Assembly: GCA_018660835.1 (NCBI GenBank)
Contig: JABJJN010000091.1
Coordinates: 1-64,000 of the forward strand
Source: Gemmatimonadota bacterium
GTDB taxonomy: Bacteria; Latescibacterota; UBA2968; UBA8231
Direction of reading: 5' to 3'
Length of the DNA stretch: 64,000 nt
Shown here: positions 9,033 to 17,060 of the stretch, piece after piece
Layout: every line of letters begins with the position of its first letter
How positions within the stretch are numbered: the first letter of the stretch is position 1
Position numbers and translations under genes: made by a program
Notes under the pieces: model-generated
Database searches by the model: none
What the model saw: the letters and a program-made list of their open reading frames with translations, nothing else
What the model was told of the DNA's origin: nothing

Positions 9033-9740
9033 CTATTGGTGAACGGTGATCAGTTCAACATCGAAGATGAGGGTCGCATTCGGCGGAATTGAACCTTGCC
9101 CACGGGGTCCATAGGCCAGATCACCAGGAATGGTCAGCTTCGCTTTGCCACCGGCCTTCATCATCTTCAGGCCTTCCTGCCAACCGGGAATGACCATGCC
9201 GAGACTGAACCCGATGGGCTCACCCCGATCGACGGAACTATCGAAGACCGTGCCATCCTCAAGCGTGCCATGATAGTGCACGGTGATCGAATCGCTCAGT
9301 GTCGGGTTGGGTCCCGTGCCAGCGACAACTTCCCTGTAGACCAGGCCTGACTCGGTACGTTGGGCACCTTCCTCTGCAGCAGCTGCGGCGAGGAACACCT
9401 CGGCCTCAGCCTTCTGCGCTTCCATGACCTTCTCGTTGCGCGCCAACATCAACTCGTTCATCTGGGTCATCTGGCTTTCCAGATTGAATTCCTCGCCCAG
9501 AATGGCATCACGGAAACCAAGAGAGATCAAGGCGATCTCTTCCTTGGTAAACATTCCCTGCATTCTGAATTGCTGCACCATTCCATGGCCGATGGCATAC
9601 AGCGTACTGTCCTGGGCCGTTGTCACCGTCGCGTCTGCCGCCGGCGTAGAGGATCCGTTGGCGCCACAGGACCACACGGTGGCAGCCAGCAACAGGGCGG
9701 GCATGAGCCAACGGGCTCTGCCGCTACGTAAGATGTTCAT
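9033..9740 (-). CDS. FKBP-type peptidyl-prolyl cis-trans isomerase, exported (FkpA/Mip-like)
   Basis: 235 residues with an AGGAG site 7 bases before ATG. Residues 1-25 form a signal sequence with a possible lipoprotein cysteine at 25 (TVWSC; Trp at -2 is unusual, so lipidation is uncertain). A Gln/Met/Ala-rich helical FKBP_N-type dimerisation arm covers about 45-130. The catalytic FKBP domain (about 137-235) carries SITVHYHGTLEDGTVFDSS, VIPGWQEGLKMM and LAYGPRGQGSIPPNATLIF, the conserved active-site strands. It is a periplasmic or outer-envelope folding helper that isomerises proline peptide bonds. Co-transcription with the following TIM-barrel gene looks fortuitous functionally. Confidence 0.94.
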   Translation of the reverse strand: MNILRSGRARWLMPALLLAATVWSCGANGSSTPAADATVTTAQDSTLYAIGHGMVQQFRMQGMFTKEEIALISLGFRDAILGEEFNLESQMTQMNELMLARNEKVMEAQKAEAEVFLAAAAAEEGAQRTESGLVYREVVAGTGPNPTLSDSITVHYHGTLEDGTVFDSSVDRGEPIGFSLGMVIPGWQEGLKMMKAGGKAKLTIPGDLAYGPRGQGSIPPNATLIFDVELITVHQ

Positions 9741-9793
9741 TGTTGTCTCCTGACGATTTGAATCTTGATTGAGTTGCTCCGGCGATGGATGGA

Positions 9794-12121
9794 TTACGAG
9801 TCCAGGCGCAGGAATTGTGATTGCAGGGGGGCAAGGTCCGCTTGAATCATCGAGCCCTGTAATGTAAGGCTTGGCGTGCGACTGGTGACCAGATTGAGTG
9901 CTTTGTATGAGTCATAGACGACGACTGGTTGCGCTAGTCGTCCTACAAAACGATCTGCCAGCCAGTCCATTTCGATTTGAATCTGGTGATGATTGAAGGG
10001 ATCCAGGTTGTGGAGCACGACGATCGCAACACCAACCTGGGCCGCATCGGCCACGTCTGAATCAGGCGGGTCCGAATCAACCAGGTAACGCGTAGCGGCC
10101 AGGACTCGATCACCGTCCTCTATATGCCGGTGATAGTAGACACGCCCATGCCGCAGGGGCGCGAGACAGTCCATTGTGTCCCCAAGTGCACGGTAGGCAC
10201 GCTCGAGATCTGACCCGGGTGACTGTGTGGCCAGATCTGCACGCAGCAGAGTTGAATTCTCGAAATCCGTCGCCTCCAGCTCCGCCCACTGACTGCCCCA
10301 CTCCAACGCCCATGCCAATCGACACCCAGCCGCTTGCACCGGGCGCTGTGAGTCCTGTGCCGGTAGGGGAACTGGCGTCGTTCCGACGGTGGCGTTGATG
10401 AGCGTCGCCTGAAGATTCTTGGCGACAGCCATCGTGCGTGGCGCAGACTGGGTTGGCGTGGAAAGCCCCTGCCAATACCGCTGCGCCGTCTCGTGGGTTG
10501 GTAATTCCCTTTCGAAGCGCTCCTGCCACACTGCGGTAGCTCTGGGACTATCGTGATTCTCGAAATACGCTTTGGCTACAGTACCGGCGGCGAAAGTTGA
10601 ATGCATCTGCTCCAGAAAGTCGATCAGTGGTGTCGCTTCGTATGCGTCACGATGGAAATCGACAAGCAGTGCGTAGATCATGTCGACGGGAATATCCACA
10701 GCCTCTGCGATCGGGCACAGCGTTTCGCCGAGAACCAGTGCATCGGGACACACGTCGTGAATCCGATTGTGCAATTTGCTCAGGAACGTGCGCTCTATCG
10801 TCTGACTTGCATCAATGCGCACACCGTCCAGATCGCAACGTTGGATCCAATAGGGTGCGATTTCTAGCAGGTATTGCTGCAGGGATTCGTTGTTGGCGAG
10901 ATCGAAGAGTGCCACATCCGAGTATTCGAGCCAGGCAATGCGATGAATCGAAGGTCTGCCATCGGCTTCCTGTACATACCATTCTGGATGACGAAGAATC
11001 AGTTCGTTGTCACGACTGGTCTGCATCAGAACCAGATCAAAGATGACCCGCTTGCCTGCGGCATGAGCCTCGCGAGTCAGTTCGCGCAAGTGTGCCCTGG
11101 CGACCAATTGTCTTAGAGGATCTTCACCGTACTGTGCGACGATCGCTTCGCTGTCGAGCTTCACCAATTGCTGCGGCCCAGGAGCAGAGATACCGAGAGT
11201 CTCTGTGACATCAGTCGACTCAAACAGACCCTTGTCGAGCAATTCAGCCAGATCAACTTGCGCAGGATCCGGCACGAGGTCTGGATCTAGGGCATAGAAA
11301 TCAGCCACCGCGTAGGGACTGCCAAGATCGCCTTTGCGAACATCCTCCCCCGTATGCAGATCACCGTAACCGGGTCGGAAGAATGGCAACAAGTAGATCA
11401 CATCCACAGGTAACTCGGCGACGATGGCCGTCAGATGTTGAATGTGCCCACTGTGGAAATTTCCATCTTCGTCCACGCCCGCATGCAGCTTGCGCAGACA
11501 TACCTCCATCATCGATGGTGCTTCTGCCACCCAGGCGGGTGACACGACCAGGACACCATCCTGGGTCGGCGCCATGTCGGCAAGACCAATCCACTGCTTG
11601 CCCGGATCATCTTGAGCATACTCGTCGGCGGAAAATTCAACCGTATACCGATACGTGCCACAGCGACTCAGCGGCAATCGGGACGAATGAAAGACGAGGT
11701 TTCCGTCGCACAGATGCGGCGTGTCCGCCCCGTCGACGTCCAGAAACATCGGGGCACACCCGTCGACGCCGTCGACAGCATCCGAGCGCAGGCGAACGTC
11801 GATGTGACCCGGTCGAATCTGCGTAAGATCGAGGACGCCAAAAAATAGCTCTACCCGTACCTGCATCGACGCGGGTTGATCTGCCGTCACATAGGCCCGT
11901 GCCAGAGTTGGTGCGAAGGTCAGGTCATCGATCTGAATGGACAACTCTCCAGCCCAAACGACCCAATTGTCGTAGGCACCGGCAGCAAAACGGTCGTGTA
12001 GCTGCGATCTGATCTGACTTCGGGGCGAGAGAGTTGTCGTGATGGGGTCTGTTCCTGGCGATTCTTGGGGGCTAGTGACTGGCGCGGTAGTGCTCGCGCA
12101 GCAGTTGTTGCCCGAAGTCAT
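9794..12121 (-). CDS. GH13-superfamily enzyme with N-terminal beta-sandwich, GlgE-like
   Basis: About 775 residues from the ATG at 12121. The same frame is open up to a GTG at 12208, but that would run 137 bases into the upstream gene. The N-terminal part (about 45-190) looks like a beta-sandwich (RVELFFGVLDL, GTYRYTVEFSADE). The barrel carries the alpha-amylase triad: nucleophile Asp437 (GVRIDAS), acid/base Glu466 (LVLGETL) and Asp524 (YFENHDSPR). Region I reads DLVLMQTSRD then HPEW, lacking the usual Asn-His and resembling maltosyltransferase GlgE. No signal peptide. An alpha-glucan-acting transferase or hydrolase is likely; GlgE activity is only a suggestion. It overlaps the DUF3500 gene by 50 bases if 12121 is right. 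Confidence 0.8.
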   Translation of the reverse strand: MTSGNNCCASTTAPVTSPQESPGTDPITTTLSPRSQIRSQLHDRFAAGAYDNWVVWAGELSIQIDDLTFAPTLARAYVTADQPASMQVRVELFFGVLDLTQIRPGHIDVRLRSDAVDGVDGCAPMFLDVDGADTPHLCDGNLVFHSSRLPLSRCGTYRYTVEFSADEYAQDDPGKQWIGLADMAPTQDGVLVVSPAWVAEAPSMMEVCLRKLHAGVDEDGNFHSGHIQHLTAIVAELPVDVIYLLPFFRPGYGDLHTGEDVRKGDLGSPYAVADFYALDPDLVPDPAQVDLAELLDKGLFESTDVTETLGISAPGPQQLVKLDSEAIVAQYGEDPLRQLVARAHLRELTREAHAAGKRVIFDLVLMQTSRDNELILRHPEWYVQEADGRPSIHRIAWLEYSDVALFDLANNESLQQYLLEIAPYWIQRCDLDGVRIDASQTIERTFLSKLHNRIHDVCPDALVLGETLCPIAEAVDIPVDMIYALLVDFHRDAYEATPLIDFLEQMHSTFAAGTVAKAYFENHDSPRATAVWQERFERELPTHETAQRYWQGLSTPTQSAPRTMAVAKNLQATLINATVGTTPVPLPAQDSQRPVQAAGCRLAWALEWGSQWAELEATDFENSTLLRADLATQSPGSDLERAYRALGDTMDCLAPLRHGRVYYHRHIEDGDRVLAATRYLVDSDPPDSDVADAAQVGVAIVVLHNLDPFNHHQIQIEMDWLADRFVGRLAQPVVVYDSYKALNLVTSRTPSLTLQGSMIQADLAPLQSQFLRLDS

Positions 12122-13049
12122 CGTGTAAGTCGCGCCATACGGCGTGAATGTGGTTGGCGTCGGTCTGCGTGTTGTCGTATTCGGCAACGAAACAGTCACC
12201 GTGGACACGATAGTAGTGGCCAGCCCCTCGATCCGTAGATCCCGCCCAGGCGAAGCGGGCCTTGCTTAGATCGGATGTACGAACTCGCGCCATCTCGATT
12301 TCTGCCACCCCTTCTGGTAGTCGCGAGACATATACGTGGATCAATGACTCCAACATCTGAAGTTGTCCTGCACTCATATCCTTACCCAACAACCCCTCGA
12401 CGGGTAGTTCGTCGGTGACGGTGACGACATTCGTCGTCAGAATATCAGGTGGCGCCTCGGTACTGACGATGGCGACCTGCTTCTGCTCACCATCGAGTTG
12501 GCTGAGCAGGTCACGCGCCACGTCTTCCTCTGCGGCCAGAGCGCGCAGTCCCTCGCGTTCGCCATGGCGCACATGGGCGGGATTGCTACCAAAGAACAGA
12601 GGTGCCGGTGCAAGACGACATCCTTCGATGACCGTGTGATTGATCGAGATATGGTGTCCTTCGAAACGCCAACCCCAGGGCTGCTCGCCGCCTACGTCAC
12701 CAAACAGGCTCAGGTAGTAGAGCTCGGGATCACGTGGAAACCGGCGCCCTCCCCCTTCTATCTGGGCCAGGACCGTTTCCAACTCCATAATGGTCGATGC
12801 AGTCTGCTGACCGGTGGCACTCAAACCGGTGGACAACAGCATGCGTGCCAGCTGCTGTTGAATTGCATCCATCTGTTTCAAAGGCAAGCCAGGACGGTCG
12901 CGTGGTATGTAGTGCCAGTCGGTACGCACAGGACCATCAAAGGGCATGCTGACTTGCTGACGCTGACCCTCATCCAGTGACTGCATCAGAGCCACAGCAG
13001 CAGACCTCATACGTTTGACCGTGTCTGTATGAACGCGTGCGGTATCCAT
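12072..13049 (-). CDS. DUF3500 family protein
   Basis: 325 residues. The start is taken at ATG 13049, because GGGAG lies 7 bases upstream of it but only 1 base from the alternative ATG at 13055. Family landmarks are WHYIPRDRPGLPL (about 47-60), the central PWGWRFEGHHISINHTV and FFGSNPAHV, and a C-terminal HYYRVHGDCFVAEYDN then HIHAVWRD. DUF3500 proteins have no established biochemical function that I know; the clustered His and Trp residues suggest metal or ligand binding. It sits between a bicupin and a GH13-fold enzyme in a tight minus-strand unit (15 bases from the cupin, overlapping the GH13 gene), so it probably works with one of them. Confidence 0.88.
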   Translation of the reverse strand: MDTARVHTDTVKRMRSAAVALMQSLDEGQRQQVSMPFDGPVRTDWHYIPRDRPGLPLKQMDAIQQQLARMLLSTGLSATGQQTASTIMELETVLAQIEGGGRRFPRDPELYYLSLFGDVGGEQPWGWRFEGHHISINHTVIEGCRLAPAPLFFGSNPAHVRHGEREGLRALAAEEDVARDLLSQLDGEQKQVAIVSTEAPPDILTTNVVTVTDELPVEGLLGKDMSAGQLQMLESLIHVYVSRLPEGVAEIEMARVRTSDLSKARFAWAGSTDRGAGHYYRVHGDCFVAEYDNTQTDANHIHAVWRDLHDDFGQQLLREHYRASH

Positions 13050-13064
13050 CGTCATTCTCCCGAG

Positions 13065-13802
13065 TCAAGCCTGCGGTCGGCGACTCTTCAGGTCACTGTC
13101 CAGGTCGATGGTCGTGAAGGTCTCACCAGGAATGCCAACAGCGAGACGTACGAAATCCAGACCCTCATTGGTTGGATTGTATAAACCATGGCCAATACCA
13201 ATGGGGTGAAACGTTACCGAACCAGGTCCCACATCAAAGGTTCGCTCACCAATCGTCATCCATCCCGTGCCCGCGAGAATGATGAACACCTCCTCCAATG
13301 CATCGTGGTAGTGGTGACCCAGCGAGCTGTCTGGGCCCAGGATCGCATGATCAACAAAAACCCACGAATCACCGTGAAAGTCTTCCGGACGCCACAGGTG
13401 GCGCGTCGCAATCTGGCCACTGCCACCGTGAATGGACGGTCGCCAGGTCAACTTCTTTGCATCAAAGGTGTCGTGCTTCGACGCAGACTCTCCAACTTGC
13501 GACTCTCCAACTTGCTCGAGACCCACCCGTGCGCATAGCAGACGAGTGGGTCCCTTTACAGTGAAGGCGGCAGACTTGGACGCGGTGGTCAAAGCAGCCG
13601 GCGCCGTCAACCGGTCCCCCGCTGCGGTGCAACCCTCCCCCTGGAGCAAGATCAGGGTCGCCTCTTCCTGTTCGCCTACATCGACGCTTTGGCCATCTGC
13701 CAGATTCAGGAGCTGCAAACCTGTCCAGGGCGTCTGTTGGTCGATTTCCTGCAACAATTCAGTTGTGGCAGAAAGCGGCATTTGCTCGAGTTGCGTGTGC
13801 AC
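13065..13802 (-). CDS. Bicupin protein (RmlC-like double beta-barrel)
   Basis: 245 residues. The C-terminal half has a full cupin motif 1, GHHYHDALEEVFIILAGTG (His, His and Glu ligands), and motif 2, GSVTFHPIGIGHGLYNP, so a metal site is expected there. The N-terminal half (about 30-95) has the strand pattern EEATLILLQGEG without metal-ligand histidines, which suggests a degenerate first cupin. The GTG start at 13802 has no clear ribosome-binding site; an ATG 21 bases downstream is possible. First gene of the minus-strand unit with DUF3500 and the GH13-like enzyme; divergent from a Gfo/Idh operon. Activity could be isomerase, dioxygenase or ligand-binding; I cannot choose. Confidence 0.82.
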   Translation of the reverse strand: MHTQLEQMPLSATTELLQEIDQQTPWTGLQLLNLADGQSVDVGEQEEATLILLQGEGCTAAGDRLTAPAALTTASKSAAFTVKGPTRLLCARVGLEQVGESQVGESASKHDTFDAKKLTWRPSIHGGSGQIATRHLWRPEDFHGDSWVFVDHAILGPDSSLGHHYHDALEEVFIILAGTGWMTIGERTFDVGPGSVTFHPIGIGHGLYNPTNEGLDFVRLAVGIPGETFTTIDLDSDLKSRRPQA

Positions 13803-13971
13803 GGTTCGCCAAATCTGATGTCAGAGGAGGGGGAGAAAACGCAGCGAAGACGACCTGTTAAAATACGGTCGCCTCTCTCCCCGGCAAAGGGATCCGCCTT
13901 GACAGGGCGTTTGGGTCGACCCTTCGTAGCGCCACGAGCCAGCTGATCTTCTCTCTACAGGAGCTTGAACC

Positions 13972-15081
13972 ATGTGCGCTACACGAGCCACTTCTCGTGG
14001 TCCTCTTCGTGTCGGAATCCTAGGCCAGGGACGTAGCGGCTTGAGCATCCACGCCCGTTGGTTCGAACAGTCGCCGCGGAAATACAAGATCGTCGCCATT
14101 GCCGATCTTCTGGCTGAACGTCGACAACGTGCCGAGAAGGAATTCGGCTGTGACAGCTATCGATCCATCGATGATCTACTCGGTAGAGATGATCTGGATC
14201 TGGTGGTCAACTCCTTGCCCTCGTATCTGCACCCGCCCGCTACGATTGCGGCGCTGTCGGCGGGACACAATGTCGTGTGCGAAAAACCGGCGGCATGGAA
14301 TGTGGCGCAGTTGGACAAGATGATCGCCGCCGCGCGCAAGGCGAAGCGGATTCTGGCCCCTTTCCAACAGTCACGATATCGCGCCTTGTTTCGCAAAACC
14401 CTCGATGTCATCGATTCTGGTGTACTGGGCCGCATCGTGCAGGTGCGCATCTCGGCCAATGGCTTCGCCCGTCGCTGGGACTGGCAGACCGTGCAGGAGT
14501 ACAAAGGGGGCAATCTGCTCAACACGGGACCACACTTCGTCGATTGGGCCGTTTGCCTGCAAGGCTTCAAGAAGCCGGACGAAATCCTGTGTGCCATGGA
14601 TCGAGCCAATACATGGGGTGACGCGGAAGACTACGTCAAAGTTGTGTTGAAGAAGAAGGGTGCTCCTGTGATCGATCTGGAGATCTCCAGTTGCGATGCC
14701 TACCCAGGGGATATGATCACCGTACAGGGCACGCAGGGCGGACTCAGTGGCGGTGGTTCGGGACTGCGTTGGCGCTATTTTGATCCAAAGAAAGCACCGA
14801 AGCAGAAACTGTCTCGCAAACCACTGCCGGGACCCAGTTATTGCAGTGAGAAGCTCGCCTTCACCGAGAAGAGCTGGGCCCCATCCAAGGCGCAGGCGAA
14901 TGCCTTTGGATGGATGTCCAAGCAGTTTTACGATCACCTGTACAAGAGCTTGCGTGAAGGTGCCAAACTGGAGATTACGCCGCAGCAGGTACGTGTGCAG
15001 ATGGCCGTCATGGAAGAATGCCACCGGCAATCGAAGTTGTCGAAGCTGCCCGCCAAGGGTTGGCCACAAGGAAATAGGTAA
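13972..15081 (+). CDS. Gfo/Idh/MocA family oxidoreductase
   Basis: 369 residues, preceded by AGGAG at good spacing. The nucleotide-binding turn is GILGQGRSG (residues 15-23), the family EKP motif lies at 104-106 (VVCEKPAAW), and NTGPHFVDW places the catalytic His at 188. A Lys-rich segment near 225 and a GTQGGLSGGGSGLRWRYFD stretch build the substrate domain. Cytoplasmic, NAD(P)-dependent oxidation or epimerisation of a sugar or cyclitol is expected. It is followed 8 bases later by a PLP enzyme and then a DMT exporter, forming a three-gene unit. A TTGACA at 13899-13904 may be a -35 element, but no convincing -10 follows. Confidence 0.9.
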   Translation: MCATRATSRGPLRVGILGQGRSGLSIHARWFEQSPRKYKIVAIADLLAERRQRAEKEFGCDSYRSIDDLLGRDDLDLVVNSLPSYLHPPATIAALSAGHNVVCEKPAAWNVAQLDKMIAAARKAKRILAPFQQSRYRALFRKTLDVIDSGVLGRIVQVRISANGFARRWDWQTVQEYKGGNLLNTGPHFVDWAVCLQGFKKPDEILCAMDRANTWGDAEDYVKVVLKKKGAPVIDLEISSCDAYPGDMITVQGTQGGLSGGGSGLRWRYFDPKKAPKQKLSRKPLPGPSYCSEKLAFTEKSWAPSKAQANAFGWMSKQFYDHLYKSLREGAKLEITPQQVRVQMAVMEECHRQSKLSKLPAKGWPQGNR

Positions 15082-15089
15082 GGAACGTC

Positions 15090-16124
15090 ATGAGTCGTGA
15101 TCGCGAACAACATTTGCGGGCCGCCCTGGATACGCTGCCACGTATTCCCCTCGCCTCGATACGGCCCACACCACTGGAGCATCTACCCCGCCTGTCCAGT
15201 GAGTTGGGTGGCCCGGAGATCTACATCAAGCGGGACGATCTGACAGGCCTGGCTTTTGGTGGCAACAAGACACGTATGCTCGAATTCGCCATGGCTGACG
15301 CTCGCGACAAAGGGGCCGAGGTCATCGTCTTTGGTGCCGCAGTGCAGTCTAATTACTGTCGGCAGATGGCTGCTGCCTGTGCCCGACTGGGTCTGGAGTT
15401 GCATCTGATCCTGCGACCGGTTCGACCCATCGACCATGAGGAGGTGCAGGGCAACCATCTGCTCATGCGTCTGTTTGGCGCCCACGTCACGGTCCTGAGT
15501 GATGCTGATCGACCGCGCCAGCAAGAGATCATTGCGGCAACAGTGCAGCGCCTGCGGGATGAGGGTCGCACCGTCTATCGACCCCGTGAGGATGACACAG
15601 TCGATCTGGATGGCCTGGCCTATGCAGAGTCTGCCCTCGAGATCGTTCAGCAGACACGTGAAATGGGTATCGACCCAAAGTGGCTGTATCTGTGCGCTCT
15701 GGACACGACGCAGGCTGGATTGGTGCTCGGGCTGCAGTATCTGGGTCATTCGATGCAGGTGCGAGGAATCTCCCCATTTGAAGGCTGGGAGGGTCGCTTC
15801 GACGAAATGGCACGTATTGCCAATCAGGGCGCCCAACGAGCGGGGCTGGACATCCACCTGGAGGCCTCACAATTCGACAACGACAACACCTACGTAGGCG
15901 AACGCTACGGCGTGCCGACTCCGGCAGGTCTGGAAGCGATCCGTCTTGTGGCGCGTAGCGAGGGACTGCTGCTGGATCCCGTCTACACGAGCAAGGCCAT
16001 GTCGGCATTGATCGACCACATTCGCACGGGCAAACTGGGCAAGGATGATGGCCCCATCGTCTTCCTGCACACGGGTGGATATTCAGCACTGTTCGGCTAC
16101 GCCACCGACGTGATTGAGGCGTAA
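15090..16124 (+). CDS. D-cysteine desulfhydrase / ACC deaminase family PLP enzyme
   Basis: 344 residues. The PLP Schiff-base lysine is Lys60 in GLAFGGNKTRMLEF, and the preceding IYIKRDDLTG is the family hallmark. VQSNYCRQMAAAC forms the substrate and phosphate loop, and a C-terminal LLDPVYTSKAMSAL plus FLHTGGYSALFGY completes the fold-type II enzyme. The family covers D-cysteine desulfhydrase, ACC deaminase and L-cysteate sulfo-lyase; specificity cannot be read here. It is sandwiched between a Gfo/Idh oxidoreductase (8-base gap) and an EamA-type transporter (31-base gap), suggesting breakdown or export of a small amino or sulfonated compound. Cytoplasmic. Confidence 0.9.
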   Translation: MSRDREQHLRAALDTLPRIPLASIRPTPLEHLPRLSSELGGPEIYIKRDDLTGLAFGGNKTRMLEFAMADARDKGAEVIVFGAAVQSNYCRQMAAACARLGLELHLILRPVRPIDHEEVQGNHLLMRLFGAHVTVLSDADRPRQQEIIAATVQRLRDEGRTVYRPREDDTVDLDGLAYAESALEIVQQTREMGIDPKWLYLCALDTTQAGLVLGLQYLGHSMQVRGISPFEGWEGRFDEMARIANQGAQRAGLDIHLEASQFDNDNTYVGERYGVPTPAGLEAIRLVARSEGLLLDPVYTSKAMSALIDHIRTGKLGKDDGPIVFLHTGGYSALFGYATDVIEA

Positions 16125-16155
16125 GGACACTGCTGATTCAACATTCGCGGTTGGC

Positions 16156-17010
16156 ATGTCGCTGAGCGTCTTCGGCCTCGTTTTACTTGCCGCGTTCTGT
16201 CACGCCGGTTGGAACCTGGCCACTCGACGTCTTCGCGGCGACCTCATTGTTCTGTGGCTCGGGGGTCTCGTCGCCACCCTGTTCATCACACCTTTCGCTG
16301 TCTGGCGCTGGAGTCTCGGCGTCGACCCGTGGGCGACGACTCCCGCCGCGGCTGCGTGCGTGCTGCTCACCGGCATCGTCCACGCGCTCTATTTCCTGCT
16401 TCTCGGCCGTGCCTATGAACGTGGCGAGATCTCCGTCATTTACCCCGTCGCCCGCGGCTCAGGGATCGGCCTGACTGCACTGATTGCCCAGTTTGTGTTG
16501 GGCGAGTCCATCTCCTTCGTCGGTGGCCTCGGTATCGCCGCCATCTGTCTCGGCATCGGCCTGTTGGCCGTGCCTGCCTGGATCAACCAACGAGCGCACG
16601 GTCTGGGTCTGGCCCTCGGCGTGGGTCTGACGATCCCCCTGTATTCGATCATCGACAAGATCGGCTCGCACCTGGTACCAGCCGTCATCTATATCTGGGC
16701 CATGTATCTGCTCACGAGCCTGCTGTTGGGACCCGTGGTGCTAAGACGGGGCACGACGCAGATCGGGTTGGTGTGGCGACGGTCATGGAAATCCATTTGC
16801 GGCATCGGAATTGGTGCGATGTTGACCTATCTGCTCATCCTTTTCGCCTTTCAGTTAGGGCCGGTTGGGTATATTGTGGCAGCCCGTGAGTGTTCGATCG
16901 TCATCGGTGCTGCTGCGGGAATTCTTTGGCTCGGCGAGAGTTGGGATCGTTGGAAATTGGCCGGTGTGAGCACGGTCACGATAGGAATGATCTTTCTTCG
17001 CCTAGCTTGA
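16156..17010 (+). CDS. DMT superfamily (EamA) transporter
   Basis: 284 residues from the ATG at 16156; a TTG at 16114 in frame would overlap the upstream gene and adds a non-hydrophobic tail, so it is less likely. About ten membrane helices form two EamA repeats. The conserved ARGSGIGLTALIAQFVLGE at the end of repeat 1 and AARECSIVIGAAAGILWLGE in repeat 2 are the family signature. Inner-membrane exporter or importer of amino acids, sugars or other small metabolites. As the last gene of the operon with the Gfo/Idh and PLP enzymes, it probably moves their product or substrate. Confidence 0.88.
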   Translation: MSLSVFGLVLLAAFCHAGWNLATRRLRGDLIVLWLGGLVATLFITPFAVWRWSLGVDPWATTPAAAACVLLTGIVHALYFLLLGRAYERGEISVIYPVARGSGIGLTALIAQFVLGESISFVGGLGIAAICLGIGLLAVPAWINQRAHGLGLALGVGLTIPLYSIIDKIGSHLVPAVIYIWAMYLLTSLLLGPVVLRRGTTQIGLVWRRSWKSICGIGIGAMLTYLLILFAFQLGPVGYIVAARECSIVIGAAAGILWLGESWDRWKLAGVSTVTIGMIFLRLA

Positions 17011-17060
17011 GGAATCAGTTCCAGGTGTGCCAACCCGATTGGTAAAGGGCTCCGACCCAT

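Noticed and set aside
12122..12208. Upstream extension of the GH13-like gene
   Set aside because: Would overlap the DUF3500 gene by 137 bases and encodes a Thr/Pro-rich stretch without family features; ATG 12121 preferred.
13899..13927. Sigma70-like promoter before the Gfo/Idh gene
   Set aside because: TTGACA is present but no acceptable -10 hexamer follows at normal spacing.
14371..15857. Long minus-strand frames (232 and 224 codons)
   Set aside because: Antisense of the Gfo/Idh and PLP enzyme genes, which have complete active-site motifs.
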